A DNA stretch of 64,000 nucleotides from Bradyrhizobium erythrophlei (GCF_900129425.1 NZ_LT670817.1:7840001-7904000), one strand, 5' to 3'. Numbered from the stretch's first letter, positions 36,264-44,962 are shown. The notes: generated from the letters alone by a model not told the origin. Made by a program: numbers and translations.

Positions 36264-37122
36264 GCCCCGCTTGTGCAAGCGTCGCCTTCCCATGAACCCT
36301 GGCAAAGCGCCGCCTGGGCCCAATGGCAATTTGCGAAATCACTTTTGTTGGGGTGTTCTGTTTTGGACTCTGCGGTAGCGCCTACTGCACCGATGTTGAT
36401 CCGGCAAAAATGAAAGTTCAACGGTGCATGACTTATCAATTTCGCGAGCTGGTAGAACCACGAGGATTCCGGCAGCAGGATCAACGGCAAATTTTTTTAC
36501 ACGGTGTTGGCGCGAGACCGCGAAAGGCAAGCATCGGTGATGACTAAGCGCGCGACGATGGTGTGAGCATCTGCTCACGTAAACGCTTCAATTGCAGATG
36601 CGCGATAGTTGCCCTGCGGCGAGTTCATAATTAGTGAATTGCATTGCGTACTGATCGGATCATGATCCGCACGTTGATCAGTCTTCTCCTGCTGATCGAT
36701 AAGGTCCAGCGACCAGCATCCAAGCGACCAGTATCCAGAGCGTCCCGCGTCCATAGGACCTGCGACCAGAGCGATCAGCGTCCAGAGAGATCAGCGTCCA
36801 GCGCCTTCAGGAATGGCACGGTGTGGCGTGGCTCGGCGAGGCAATGCGTCGTGCGTCCCCAACACGACACAACACAACACGAGCCGCAGGGTCGCCACCT
36901 GCGGCTCACTTGTGTTTGGCACGCTTGGCGTGGCCCGTGGAGAGCTGCGCGGGTCTCGTCGCTACGTCTCGATGAATGTCTGCTATTGGGGGCGAAGCGG
37001 TCATGAAGCCGCCGGGCCGTTACTTCGCCTTTTGACCCAAAAGCCGTCATCGTGGCGTTCTATAACCCCGCCATTACAGAAATAGTGATCCGCCGACCGT
37101 CACAACGCGCTTTTCGTTGGAC
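36264..37122. other. Intergenic with degenerate tandem repeats and a hairpin
   Basis: No supported gene. About 36700-36805 has four to six degenerate copies of a GATCAGCGTCCAG-like unit (variants GCGACCAGCATCCA and GAGATCAGCGTCCAG). At 36881-36907 is a perfect 10-bp hairpin GAGCCGCAGG/CCTGCGGCTC with a 7-nt loop, next to CACGACACAACACAACACG. Confidence 0.5.
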
Positions 37123-37545
37123 TTAGCAAATGCGGCACGCTCCCCAGCGTGCGCAGCAGCCCCCGACACCGCAACCCCCGCAACCCCCGACACGGCAACC
37201 TCCGCAACCCCCGACACGGCAACCCCCGCAACCCCCGACGCGGCAGCCCCCGACACGGCAGCCACGGCAGCCACGAACAACAACGGCTAGCTGCACGCCG
37301 CTGCCAACGTTTTCCTTATCGAAGGCATAGAACGTGGCGAGACTGACGTCGACCATTTCCTCTTCGCTAAGAACGAACCGCTGATTGGGCGAGATATTGT
37401 CAGGTTGCGGGATACTGGCAGTGGGCATCGTGGATGCGGATGTAATCCCCACCAGCGAAAAACTCAGTCCGGCGGCACCCAGCACCTTCACGGCGGCGGC
37501 TTTGGTTGTGCGTTTCTGCTTCGAAGATTGCTTGACCCGTGACAT
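37123..37545 (-). CDS. Secreted Cys/Gly-repeat peptide, RiPP-precursor-like
   Basis: 140 aa, ATG behind GGAGGAAGCGACC. A basic N-terminus and hydrophobic segment (VKVLGAAGLSFSLVGITSAS) form a signal. A conserved-looking helical part, NQRFVLSEEEMVDVSLATFY, FDKENVGSGVQLA, follows. From about residue 90 the chain is almost only Cys, Gly, Arg and Val: units of RVGGCGGC repeated, ending CCARWGACRIC, with about 15 cysteines. The leader-plus-repeat plan suggests a modified peptide or metal-binding secreted peptide. No modifying enzyme or exporter is within view. Neighbours are phage-like debris. Confidence 0.8.
   Translation of the reverse strand: MSRVKQSSKQKRTTKAAAVKVLGAAGLSFSLVGITSASTMPTASIPQPDNISPNQRFVLSEEEMVDVSLATFYAFDKENVGSGVQLAVVVRGCRGCRVGGCRVGGCGGCRVGGCGGCRVGGCGGCGVGGCCARWGACRIC
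37140..37290 (-). repeat. 24-bp tandem repeats encoding the Cys/Gly tail
   Basis: On the plus strand units such as CGGCAACCCCCGCAACCC and CCCGACACGGCA alternate, giving 8-codon repeats with point variants. Copy number may change by slippage. Confidence 0.75.
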
Positions 37546-37819
37546 GGTCGCTTCCTCCGTAAGTTCTTGTGAAATCGCTTCGCAGAGTGCCCTCGGTGAA
37601 ATCGGTGTGCAAGGGTTACCTTTGCCATAAAACGCGAAAACATCTCATCGAGTCCCATTCATCTTCATGAACGAGATCGACACATAACCGCTTCTGGTTG
37701 AGCAGAATCCTGCCATCTGCGGACATACAGCAGCATGGACCTGTATGTCCGGTATTGGCAGATCTTGTTGCAAAAGTCTTTTTGCGAGGTGGGACTCAAA
37801 TTCTCCGACCCGTAAAGGG

Positions 37820-37866
37820 CATGACCAGCCACGCTGACTATGTCGGTTCGTCGGGGTAAAGCGGAC
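37820..37866 (+). repeat. Dispersed intergenic repeat, short copy
   Basis: CATGACCAGCCACGCTGACT, ATGTCGGTTCGTCGGGGT and AAAGCGGAC align with the right half of the longer copies. Confidence 0.5.
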
Positions 37867-37959
37867 GTCGCGGCTGTGTCCGGGGAGCGCAGTTCGATCA
37901 GATCGTTCTCGCTGCGGATCGCGGCTTCCCCAGCGGTGTTCTTTCACCGGGTCGGTATT

Positions 37960-38214
37960 CTTTGGTGCTCGGCATTCCAGTGCAATATTACGTCGAGGCC
38001 ATTGGCGGAACAGCGAACATCGCAAAGCTCGGCAACGTCGTCGAGAAGATCGGCACGCCCCAGCGCATCTTGCCGCACGCGTTGCGCAGAAGTTCGAGGT
38101 CACGTCGAGCGGTGCGCTCGTCCCGGCGACGAAGGCTCGACGAAGCCGGTGACGGTGCAGGTCACCAACGCCGGGATCGCGACCGTCGAGCAGTACGACC
38201 TTCGCATGTCCTGA
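37960..38214 (+). pseudogene. Possible phage-structural gene remnant
   Basis: Two frames give protein-like pieces: YYVEAIGGTANIAKLGNVVE then TPQRILP, and, after a shift, VAQKFEVTSSGALVPAT and DEGSTKPVTVQVTNAGIATV up to a TGA at 38212. The Thr/Val-rich text resembles small virion-like proteins near phage remnants. No intact frame. Confidence 0.3.
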
Positions 38215-38462
38215 CGCGGCAACATGCGGTGCCGCAAGTCGCTGTTGATGGGCCCGCCGCCAACGGCAGTCAGGGAACGTTCTGGGTTTCCCGGTCTGTT
38301 CCTATACGTGGACTGGCATTCGCCCCTTTCCATCCCGCCGGATGGTTAGTGGTCCCTTTAGATTTTGGGAGTGGTCCCTTTTGGCTTGGCCAGAAATTTC
38401 TGGTTTGAACCGCGGGACCCCAACGCTCGACCTATAGAGGCGAGTTCCAAGGAGAATAGCCC

Positions 38463-38963
38463 ATGACAACGCCGACAAAATTGACGCTTGTAATTGCTGT
38501 CTTGGCAACGGGGTTGATTTCGAGTGCTGGCGCTGCGACCCACGGCGAAAAAATGTACTACGACACCATCCGTTCGCACGGACATCCGCGTAGCGACGCT
38601 GTCCATGATGCAGACGTCAGCGCCTGTTACGCAGCAACGGGTGAGAGCCGCACCGCAGTCTACGATACCGCTGCTTTCAAGAAGTGCATGCTCTCGCGCG
38701 GCTACCGCTTCGAATATACAAAAGTGGTTCAAGATCCACCGACCACCGCCGCGAGATCGGTGGCCCAACGGTCTTACACTGGCCCGAGTGACGGGGGTGA
38801 TTGGTCGACGCAAAACGAGACCAGTACCGTCGCTCCGGAGCTTGATGATGAGCAAAACGCGATTGACGCAGCGAATGCGGGCTATGCCCGGGATGCCGCG
38901 ACCGCCGCTGCGAACGTCGCAGCGGCTGCAACCTTCGATGCGCAGATGACGGTGGGCAATTAG
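38463..38963 (+). CDS. Secreted hypothetical protein
   Basis: 166 aa, ATG behind CAAGGAGAA. Signal peptide LTLVIAVLATGLISSAGAA. The mature part has two cysteines (SACYAATGES, KKCMLSRGY) spaced about as in small periplasmic proteins, then a polar Ala-rich tail. No known domain. The upstream 120 bp resemble the block at 42826-42886. Confidence 0.65.
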   Translation: MTTPTKLTLVIAVLATGLISSAGAATHGEKMYYDTIRSHGHPRSDAVHDADVSACYAATGESRTAVYDTAAFKKCMLSRGYRFEYTKVVQDPPTTAARSVAQRSYTGPSDGGDWSTQNETSTVAPELDDEQNAIDAANAGYARDAATAAANVAAAATFDAQMTVGN

Positions 38964-39213
38964 TCCCGCTTCTATGAAAAACCCGCTTCCAAAAACCGCA
39001 GCAGACCGGGCATTTGTTGAGATGATCGGCCTCGGTTCGATCTCGCAGCCCACCGGGCTCAAGAGCGCATCGACCTGGAGCTCAGGAAGCGGCGCGGCCT
39101 AGGGGAACAGCCCGTGCCGTGCACCCGCCTTGCGGAGCGCGCCCGAACGCGCACTGACTGTTGACCACATTGCGTTGGGCTCTATTTTTTGGCGCACACT
39201 GGGGGGCCGTGCG

Positions 39214-39564
39214 ATGCCAAAAACTAGCAGAGCGGTCACACGCGTCGATCTGTACGAGGCGGTCTACCAGAAGGTAGGACTGTCCCGAACTGAATCATCC
39301 GCTTTTGTTGAACTGGTCTTGCAAGAGATCACCGACTGCTTGGAGAAGGGCGAGACGGTGAAGCTGTCTTCGTTCGGGTCATTCATGGTACGCGAAAAAG
39401 GCGGACGTCTCGGGCGCAATCCCAAGACCGGCATCGAGGTGCCGATCTCTCCGCGACGCGTGGTGGTGTTCAAGCCCTCAGCTATTATGAAACAGCAGAT
39501 CAACAGCCAGCCACCCGGTAGCGGCGCGGTCGCGGAAACCCGGTCGTCCTTGGCGGGCGGCTGA
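39214..39564 (+). CDS. ihfA: Integration host factor alpha subunit
   Basis: 116 aa from the ATG at 39214. TSRAVTRVDLYEAVYQKVGL, VELVLQEITDCLEKGETVKL, SSFGSFMVREKGGRLGRNPK and IEVPISPRRVVVFKPS cover the full HU/IHF fold; the RNPKTG loop with its intercalating Pro identifies IHF alpha. It bends DNA in recombination, replication and transcription. Placed amid mobile debris instead of its usual core context, it is probably an extra copy carried by a mobile element. Confidence 0.9.
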   Translation: MPKTSRAVTRVDLYEAVYQKVGLSRTESSAFVELVLQEITDCLEKGETVKLSSFGSFMVREKGGRLGRNPKTGIEVPISPRRVVVFKPSAIMKQQINSQPPGSGAVAETRSSLAGG

Positions 39565-39664
39565 AACTGCAGCGCGGGTCAGGCGCAAAGTAAACCGCCT
39601 CGGTTGGCAATAGAATACCGCACGGCTGCGGTGCCGACGTTGGGTCGACTTCGTTTCCGCCGAC

Positions 39665-40069
39665 ATGCCGAATGCCAACCGGCTCACGGTCGGCATCATG
39701 GCGATGGCGGCCGAGGAGGAGGAGGGGCGCATGATCTCGGCCCGCACCAAGGCGGCGCTGGCTGCGGCCAGGAAGCGCGGCACGGTGTTGGGCGGGGAGG
39801 CCGCCGCACTGTTGCGACCGCGAGAGCATATCGTGCGCGCGTTGACGGCCGAGCTAATCGTCCGCCGTACAATGAACGGCGATCAGGTCGACACGATCAT
39901 CAAGCAGGCGGACGCGGCGAAAGCCTTGGCGGATGAGCATGCACATCGCGCCGCTTGGCGGCGCGTCGAGGAATCTGCCGCGAGCTTTGTTGCCGTTCAA
40001 GCGCCCTCCGGGCCAACAAAACGAGCCTCGCAACAGTCGGCTAAGGCAGTGATGCTGTCCCACATTTAG
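39665..40069 (+). pseudogene. Serine-recombinase fragment fused to a hypothetical tail
   Basis: The frame is open from about 39644 (VDFVSADMPNANRLTVGIMA, then ISARTKAALAAARKRGTVLG), the catalytic-domain end of a serine resolvase with one extra residue in AAEEEEGRM. The N-terminal Ser region and the DNA-binding end are absent. From about residue 55 the frame becomes a different helical text (VRALTAELIVRRTMNGDQVD, DEHAHRAAWRRVEESAASF) typical of a small bradyrhizobial family. It is a hybrid of two genes. Confidence 0.65.
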
Positions 40070-40167
40070 TTCACCGCGTTCGCTAATTTAATTGCATTGA
40101 ATTTGGAACCTCACATAGTCGGGTTCCGGTGGCACGCCGCCTTCGCTCACGGCCCATGGAGGTCGCA

Positions 40168-40380
40168 ATGGAGCGCTTCGTCAACACAGCAAACATCGGC
40201 CTCTATCGACGGCTCGTATCCGAGTCCAGGCTCGATCCATCGAGCGACCAGCAACGGCACAAAATGCTGCTGACGTTGCTTGCCGAGGAAATAGCCAAGG
40301 ACAGGAAGCCAATAGACCGTGTCGCAGTTTCTTACAGGGTGAAAGACGGACGTCTTGTCCCAAAGGATCCGCGACCATAA
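40168..40380 (+). CDS. Tiny helical protein, paralogue of 7162-7323
   Basis: 70 aa from the ATG at 40168 behind GGAGGTCGC. NIGLYRRLVSESRLD, HKMLLTLLAEEIAKD, then a basic tail. It shares the LYR-x-LV ... LL-x-LLAEE plan with the gene at 7162. Function unknown. Confidence 0.65.
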   Translation: MERFVNTANIGLYRRLVSESRLDPSSDQQRHKMLLTLLAEEIAKDRKPIDRVAVSYRVKDGRLVPKDPRP

Positions 40381-40576
40381 GCGTTTGATCCGCCCGGCGT
40401 CCACTCCGTCGATCAATAGACCGCTGCATGGGCGGCGCTCGCGCGCCTCGCAAACCAGAGCGGCTCCGAAGTTGATCTATCGCAACATCGGTTCGGCGGC
40501 TGTCGGCAATTATGCATACTCTGAGTATCACCCTGAGAACGAACGGAGCAAAAAATCAACAACAGGGGAGGACGCC

Positions 40577-40696
40577 ATGACAAGTGCCGCGCAAGCATTT
40601 CTGTTCACCGCAGAACTATTCGCTCTCTCGTTTCTTGCGATCTTTTTGATCTGGCTTGCTGACAGGCTGTGGTCTGGTTTTTTAGGGAAGCGTTAG
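40577..40696 (+). CDS. 39-residue single-pass membrane peptide
   Basis: ATG behind GGGGAGGACGCC. A short polar start, one strong membrane segment (FLFTAELFALSFLAIFLIWL), then ADRLWSGFLGKR. Size and ribosome site support a real micro-gene. Function unknown. Confidence 0.55.
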   Translation: MTSAAQAFLFTAELFALSFLAIFLIWLADRLWSGFLGKR

Positions 40697-41032
40697 CGCA
40701 AACTCGGGGATGGGGCTACTGCGGCATGTCGCAGGCCGCGCGGCCCCCTTTGTGATCTAGCACCGCGCCGAGATCGCGCATGTCGATCCATCCGCCGCTC
40801 GCATTGGAAAGCGCTCTTTAGCGAATTCCGTCGATACGCCTGTGTCGAACGCGACCGACCATTTCCACCTGCCGCCCGATACCGCGAACAGCTCCGCCCC
40901 GGCAGGGGTGCACGAGTATCCACAATGAACGCGACCGGTAGTTTTACGGCGGCCGTATCTTCGTCGTTTGATCCCGATAGACGAGTAATCTTCTCGGTGC
41001 TTGAGTCGCCCTAAAACGGAAAGGAGTGGCAC

Positions 41033-41266
41033 ATGGGGCTCTATTTTTTCAGAATCATCCACGGGAAATACTGTGGCGTTTCCGATCCAGACTTTGATGT
41101 CGTCGACCGTAATGCTGCTTGGGCAGAGATGACGAAAGTCTGCGGCGATCTGATCGACGGCGCTGCGCGCGATCTAAAACAAAACGCCGAGTGGCAGGTC
41201 GAACTCCTGGACCAGGCCAAAGAGCCGGTGTTTAGAATCCGCCTTGTAGCGGAGACGTTGGACTAG
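41033..41266 (+). CDS. DUF6894 family protein
   Basis: 77 aa, ATG behind AAAGGAG. MGLYFFRIIHGKYCGVSD, then a helix with AAWAEMTKVCGDLIDGAARD and strand VELLDQAKEPVFRIRL: the DUF6894 layout of small proteins abundant in bradyrhizobia. A hairpin terminator follows the stop directly. Function unknown. Confidence 0.8.
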   Translation: MGLYFFRIIHGKYCGVSDPDFDVVDRNAAWAEMTKVCGDLIDGAARDLKQNAEWQVELLDQAKEPVFRIRLVAETLD

Positions 41267-41292
41267 ACCGCCTCAGTTGGCGGCCTCTTTTT
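41267..41292 (+). terminator. Terminator of the CCTCAGTTGGCGG type
   Basis: CCGCC-TCAGTT-GGCGG stem-loop plus CTCTTTTT, starting right after the stop at 41266. The same motif follows the stops at 41936 and 43067. Confidence 0.8.
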
Positions 41293-41302
41293 CCAAACAA
41301 AA

Positions 41303-41331
41303 CGGCCTCAGTGGGGGGGCATCTGAGGCCG
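41303..41331. terminator. Second hairpin, CGGCCTCAG/CTGAGGCCG
   Basis: A perfect 9-bp stem with an 11-nt G-rich loop, no clear T-run. It shares the CCTCAG core of the neighbouring terminators. Confidence 0.5.
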
Positions 41332-41702
41332 CTTGAGACCTCCCGCCGGGCATTGGGGCAAAATGTAGACCGGTCGGTGGCTTGGCTTTCGGAGATAGGA
41401 TCGCCAAAAGCTAAGGGACCAAGAACCCCCAAGATGAATCGTTCCGTCCTAATTTGAAATATTGACTGTTCCAATTCGGATAGCATCCGGTGGGGGTGCT
41501 GGCCTGTTTGACCCTCAGTGGCCTAATTTGAATTTCGCAGTGGCCTAGTTCAATTTGGCCGATTGAAATCGTGTCCTAGATTACACTTTTACGTCAGCTC
41601 CCGGACATATTGCCGGTGTAGAGTGCCCGATCACCGCCCCGTCCCGGCTGTCATCGGTGACTGAGAGTGTTGCGCTCCCGCCTTAGTGTAGAGGAGCATC
41701 AC
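41332..41702. other. Intergenic with repeat shared with 42.5 kb
   Basis: No gene. About 41495-41560 (CAGTGGCCTAATTTGAATTT, CGCAGTGGCCTAGTT) resembles 42535-42605. Confidence 0.4.
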
Positions 41703-41936
41703 ATGCATCTGGCTTATCCCACAGAACCATCGCTGATCCTGATCGAGCGGCCCCGCTGTCGGAAGTGCCAAACTCGAATGAATTTGGCGCGGATCATGCC
41801 CGGCCCTAAGGGGTACGACTATCGCACCTTTGAGTGCACAAAGTGCGATTGTACCGATATGATCGCAGTCTGCACGGACCCAATGAAATCTGCCTCTGCT
41901 GGCTGGATCCACAGTAACCTGAATCCGCCAGTATAA
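41703..41936 (+). CDS. Small zinc-ribbon protein
   Basis: 77 aa from the ATG at 41703 behind AGAGGAG. Cysteine pairs CRKCQTRMNL and CTKCDCTDM frame the middle (ARIMPGPKGYDYRTFE), a zinc-ribbon pattern as in other tiny bradyrhizobial proteins. A hairpin terminator follows at once. Function unknown. Confidence 0.72.
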   Translation: MHLAYPTEPSLILIERPRCRKCQTRMNLARIMPGPKGYDYRTFECTKCDCTDMIAVCTDPMKSASAGWIHSNLNPPV

Positions 41937-41960
41937 GGCCGCCTCAGTTTGCGGCCCCTT
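41937..41960 (+). terminator. Terminator of the same hairpin family
   Basis: GGCCGC-CTCAGTTT-GCGGCC then CCTT, directly after the TAA at 41936. Confidence 0.75.
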
Positions 41961-41985
41961 GATCAAGTGCGCGGGCGAACCTCGG

Positions 41986-42249
41986 CTAAAGCTCTGGCTG
42001 ATTGGCGACTTGTTCGAACGTGACGCCGAGCCGGTTGTCTTTGCGCCATATGACGCGGCAATTCCGGCTTGCCCCATCGGTCTGCATGATCAGCGTGAAT
42101 TCGTGAGGAATAGTTACCGCATATGGAACGTCAAGGGCTGCACCCGCCTCTGACAAGTTTCGAACCGAGCAATTGTGTGCGCCGCAGTTGAATTCGATAG
42201 TCGCGCCTTTGAGGACCCGACGTCGATTAGCCCTCCGTTTTTCATCCAT
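41986..42249 (-). CDS. PilZ domain protein
   Basis: 87 aa from the ATG at 42249. The N-terminal arginine cluster MDEKRRANRRRVLKGATIEF (RxxxR type), then VRNLSEAGAAL in place of the D/N-x-S-x-x-G motif, and a beta-barrel end VIWRKDNRLGVTFE. PilZ domains bind cyclic di-GMP; both binding motifs are roughly kept. It is a single-domain protein, probably an adaptor in the cytoplasm. Confidence 0.85.
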   Translation of the reverse strand: MDEKRRANRRRVLKGATIEFNCGAHNCSVRNLSEAGAALDVPYAVTIPHEFTLIMQTDGASRNCRVIWRKDNRLGVTFEQVANQPEL

Positions 42250-42676
42250 TCCAGCCGCCCCTTTTTGGCAACCGTGGAAGAAAGTTCTTGAGCTGCGGTT
42301 ATCAAGGGGAGTTAACAATCGGTTCCAACTTATAGGCGGACTCGCTGGCGGATCGGACAATTGCCGAAATGATCGGCCTCGGTTTCGGCCACGCCGTCAG
42401 GATCGCAAGACACCGCCCTGTTCAGGGAGGTGAAATCGAAGCGAGGCCGCCCGATGGTGATGGCATCACAGGCCGACCGACGTCCACTTGCCGCTCACCT
42501 CATTCACCGAAAGTTCTGGTTTCTCGGCCTGTTCCTATGGGCCTGTTGGTACTGGCCTGTTTTAACCCCTAGTGGTCTAATTTGAATTTGGCAGTGGCCT
42601 GTTTTGATTTTGTTCTACCCACCGCTGATCTACGTCAGGGAAATTAATCCGCGTGAACATAGCGAGAAAGGCCGCC

Positions 42677-42756
42677 TCAGTTGAGGCCATGTAGCGGGTT
42701 GCCCAATGCAAACCAAATCGCCATTGCGAAGAAAATAACGATAAAATCACGATCAA
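42677..42756 (-). pseudogene. Remnant of a tiny membrane-protein gene
   Basis: The minus frame ending at the TGA 42677-42679 reads FIVIFFAMAIWFALGNPLHG and LN, like other tiny membrane peptides. The stop sits in a GGCCTCAACTGAGGCGGCC hairpin of the local terminator type. No start codon exists in this frame, so it is broken or starts elsewhere. Confidence 0.3.
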
Positions 42757-42884
42757 GACGTAGGGCATCGATGCGCGCATTCGCTAACGAATGCCGCAAG
42801 CATCTGTGTTACTCAAGGGGCGGTACTGGCCCCTTTCCATCGCATCCCTAAGCGACTGGTCCCTTTTGGTTTTGGGGAGTGGCC

Positions 42885-43067
42885 ATGGACAATGCACAAC
42901 ACTGCCGAGATCAGGCGAAAGAATGTATTCGCCTGATGAAATCAACGCAGAGCAAGGATCAAGCCGAGGTTCTAAGAAATATCTCTTCTAGCTGGTCAAG
43001 ACTTGCTGGCCAGATCGACCGATACAGCGCGCTCGTGCGGGAACAGGGCCGCGTCGTCCGGAAGTAA
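42885..43067 (+). CDS. Small helical hypothetical protein
   Basis: 60 aa from the ATG at 42885 behind GGGGAG. NAQHCRDQAKECIRLMKSTQ and LRNISSSWSRLAGQIDRYSA form two amphipathic helices. I recognise this as a common tiny bradyrhizobial protein family. A hairpin terminator abuts the stop. Function unknown. Confidence 0.72.
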   Translation: MDNAQHCRDQAKECIRLMKSTQSKDQAEVLRNISSSWSRLAGQIDRYSALVREQGRVVRK

Positions 43068-43090
43068 GGCCGTCTCAGTTGGCGGCCTCT
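43068..43090 (+). terminator. Terminator of the same hairpin family
   Basis: GGCCGTC-TCAGTT-GGCGGCC then TCTGTT, directly after the TAA at 43067. Confidence 0.7.
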
Positions 43091-43256
43091 GTTATGCGCC
43101 CCTTTCCGAAATGATCGGCTTCGCTATCGGCGACGCCATCAGGATCGAAGCCGCGATGATTGCGAGCTTCCGTCATTGATCCTGCGCCAGCTTCCGGTGT
43201 CCCCAATGCTTGTCCTACCGCGACGGGTCGAAGGTCAATCTCGGAGAACGGGTTTT

Positions 43257-43475
43257 TCAACGTAGGTATTGATATGGGCCCCGCCCGCTATGCCTTGCGT
43301 TTCCTGCTTTTGGAGGCTGCTCATTTTCGAGCGATGGCCGGGCCGAAAGCCATTCGGCGGTGCAGAGAAGTCCCCGGTCACATTCATCCGCGAGCTTATG
43401 CAGCAGATCCGCCTTGGCCTTGTCCTGCTCGGCGCGGGCCAGTCTGCGATATCGGTCGGCGCGGGCGTTGCTCAT
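43257..43475 (-). CDS. Small helical hypothetical protein
   Basis: 72 aa from the ATG at 43475 behind GTGGGAG. MSNARADRYRRLARAEQDKA and DLLHKLADECDRGLLCTAEW form a compact helical pair. Similar tiny proteins are frequent in bradyrhizobia. Function unknown. Confidence 0.68.
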   Translation of the reverse strand: MSNARADRYRRLARAEQDKAKADLLHKLADECDRGLLCTAEWLSARPSLENEQPPKAGNARHSGRGPYQYLR

Positions 43476-43703
43476 GGCAACTCCCACCAACTGCAACAGG
43501 ACCGGGACTCAAGCCCGCATGTGTCAATTCATTCCAGCAATACCCGCGACTTGTCAGATAAGTCGCCCATACCTGCGCGCCGCGCCGCAGCATCCGACGC
43601 CTTGGGGCACCGCAAACAAAACCCCGGCACGAAAGCCGGGGTCCGCCGCAGGCGCTCGCGTACATCACGCGACCGGCCCACGGTTGAACAAGGGCATTCT
43701 TCT

Positions 43704-43892
43704 CTAGTGGACCCACTGGCTCAAACTGGACACCATCGATGCGAAGGAGACCATGAGGGCACAGGCGAAACCTACCACCAACATGCCAAAAGTCACAGCC
43801 AAGACCAGATCAATTGACCTTGGTTGCTTTCCTCCGCTGATCAAGTCGAAGTGTCTAGAGCCGCTTTCGTCCCGATATGTATGAAGATGCAT
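43704..43892 (-). CDS. Small single-pass membrane protein
   Basis: 62 aa, ATG at 43892 behind CGGGGAG. A polar His-rich N-terminus (MHLHTYRDESGSRHFDLIS), then one long hydrophobic segment (IDLVLAVTFGMLVVGFACAL, MVSFASMV). Function unknown. Confidence 0.6.
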   Translation of the reverse strand: MHLHTYRDESGSRHFDLISGGKQPRSIDLVLAVTFGMLVVGFACALMVSFASMVSSLSQWVH

Positions 43893-44242
43893 GGCAACAC
43901 TCCCCGCGAGTGTTCACCCATCAGTCAATCCGCCATTGCCAAAAAAGTTCCGTGGAAGGGGTGTCACGCCGCCGCCCGATCCTCCTTATCGGCCGTTCTG
44001 CATTCGCGAGCACTGGACCGCCAGCGATGGAAAGCCGCCACTGATCGCTTGATCGGCGGCGGCGACCACGCCCTTTCATTCCAGCGTTGGCAAGCCGAGG
44101 TCAGCGTCCCTGTCACTTTTTGCTGGGACTAGCAATCCGCAAAATGGGAAGTCCGGCAATCAGGTTGAGCGACAGCGGGAATATCAATTGACTTGGTTCA
44201 CCATTGGCACAGGATAATACTTCACCAAAAAAGGAGGTAATC
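43893..44242. other. Intergenic, no supported gene
   Basis: One plus frame (43824-44132) crosses the preceding gene on the other strand and has no start signal. Nothing else was seen. Confidence 0.35.
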
Positions 44243-44701
44243 ATGCCCCGCCGATTGATCGCCTTGGCTTTCGTCTTGGCAGGTGCGAACACGGCCATTG
44301 CCGATGATATGAAAATGCCAATCAACTCTGGCGACCTCAAATGGGGACCAGCACCTCCCGCGTTGCCGAAGGGAGCGGAAATCGCCGTTCTCTCGGGGGA
44401 CCCCTCCAAAGATGGCCCCTTCGTTCTTCGCCTAAAAATGCCGAGCGGTTATAAGGTTCCCGCTCATAATCATCCAACGGATGAAAGCGCTACTGTCATA
44501 TCAGGCAACTTTCATATCGGAATGGGCGACAAATTCGATGAGAGCAAAGCAATCGAGCTAACGGCGGGCGGATACGCCGAAGCACCTGCCAAAATGAACC
44601 ACTACGGTTGGGTAAGCAGTCCTTCCGTCGTTCAACTTCATGGTCAAGGGCCATTCGCGATAACTTACGTTAATCCAGCCGATGACCCGAGTAAGCAGTA
44701 G
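44243..44701 (+). CDS. Secreted cupin-fold protein
   Basis: 152 aa from the ATG at 44243 behind AAGGAGGT. Signal peptide LIALAFVLAGANTAIADD. The cupin has the metal motif VPAHNHPTDESATVISGNF (H-x-H ... E) and the second motif around NHYGWVSSPSVVQLHGQGPF. Resembles ChrR-like or DUF4437 cupins of the periplasm. Substrate unknown. Confidence 0.88.
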   Translation: MPRRLIALAFVLAGANTAIADDMKMPINSGDLKWGPAPPALPKGAEIAVLSGDPSKDGPFVLRLKMPSGYKVPAHNHPTDESATVISGNFHIGMGDKFDESKAIELTAGGYAEAPAKMNHYGWVSSPSVVQLHGQGPFAITYVNPADDPSKQ

Positions 44702-44726
44702 CATTCTTGAATAGCACAAAAAGCGA

Positions 44727-44756
44727 AACCCGAGCCGGTCGAAGCCGACTCGGGTT
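44727..44756 (-). terminator. Strong stem-loop, terminator-like on minus strand
   Basis: AACCCGAGCCGG-TCGAAG-CCGACTCGGGTT (one mismatch). On the minus strand it is followed by TCGCTTTTTG. It lies just after the cupin stop and could end transcripts from the lipoprotein side. Confidence 0.55.
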
Positions 44757-44790
44757 CAGCGGTGCAGGGGCGGCGCGTTTCGCCCTTCTG

Positions 44791-44829
44791 GCATGACCGG
44801 CATTTCAGCGCCGCTTCAAGTTTCCAGAT
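44791..44829 (+). repeat. 39-bp inverted repeat, left copy
   Basis: GCATGACCGGCATTTCAGCG to AAGTTTCCAGAT. The exact reverse complement is at 46184-46222. Confidence 0.9.
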
Positions 44830-44962
44830 CGGCTATCACGCGGGCGCAGCATCGACATGATCAAGCTAACGCAAGAGCGCGAGATCACGGCCTATCCTTA
44901 AGCGCATCCCGGGAGATCATGATTGGCGATAGGACCGAGGCCGCGCTAGCCTCGCCCACGGC

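Noticed and set aside
37140..37290. Short regular repeats resembling a CRISPR array
   Set aside because: The units are directly adjacent without unique spacers and are explained by 8-residue coding repeats of the Cys/Gly peptide.
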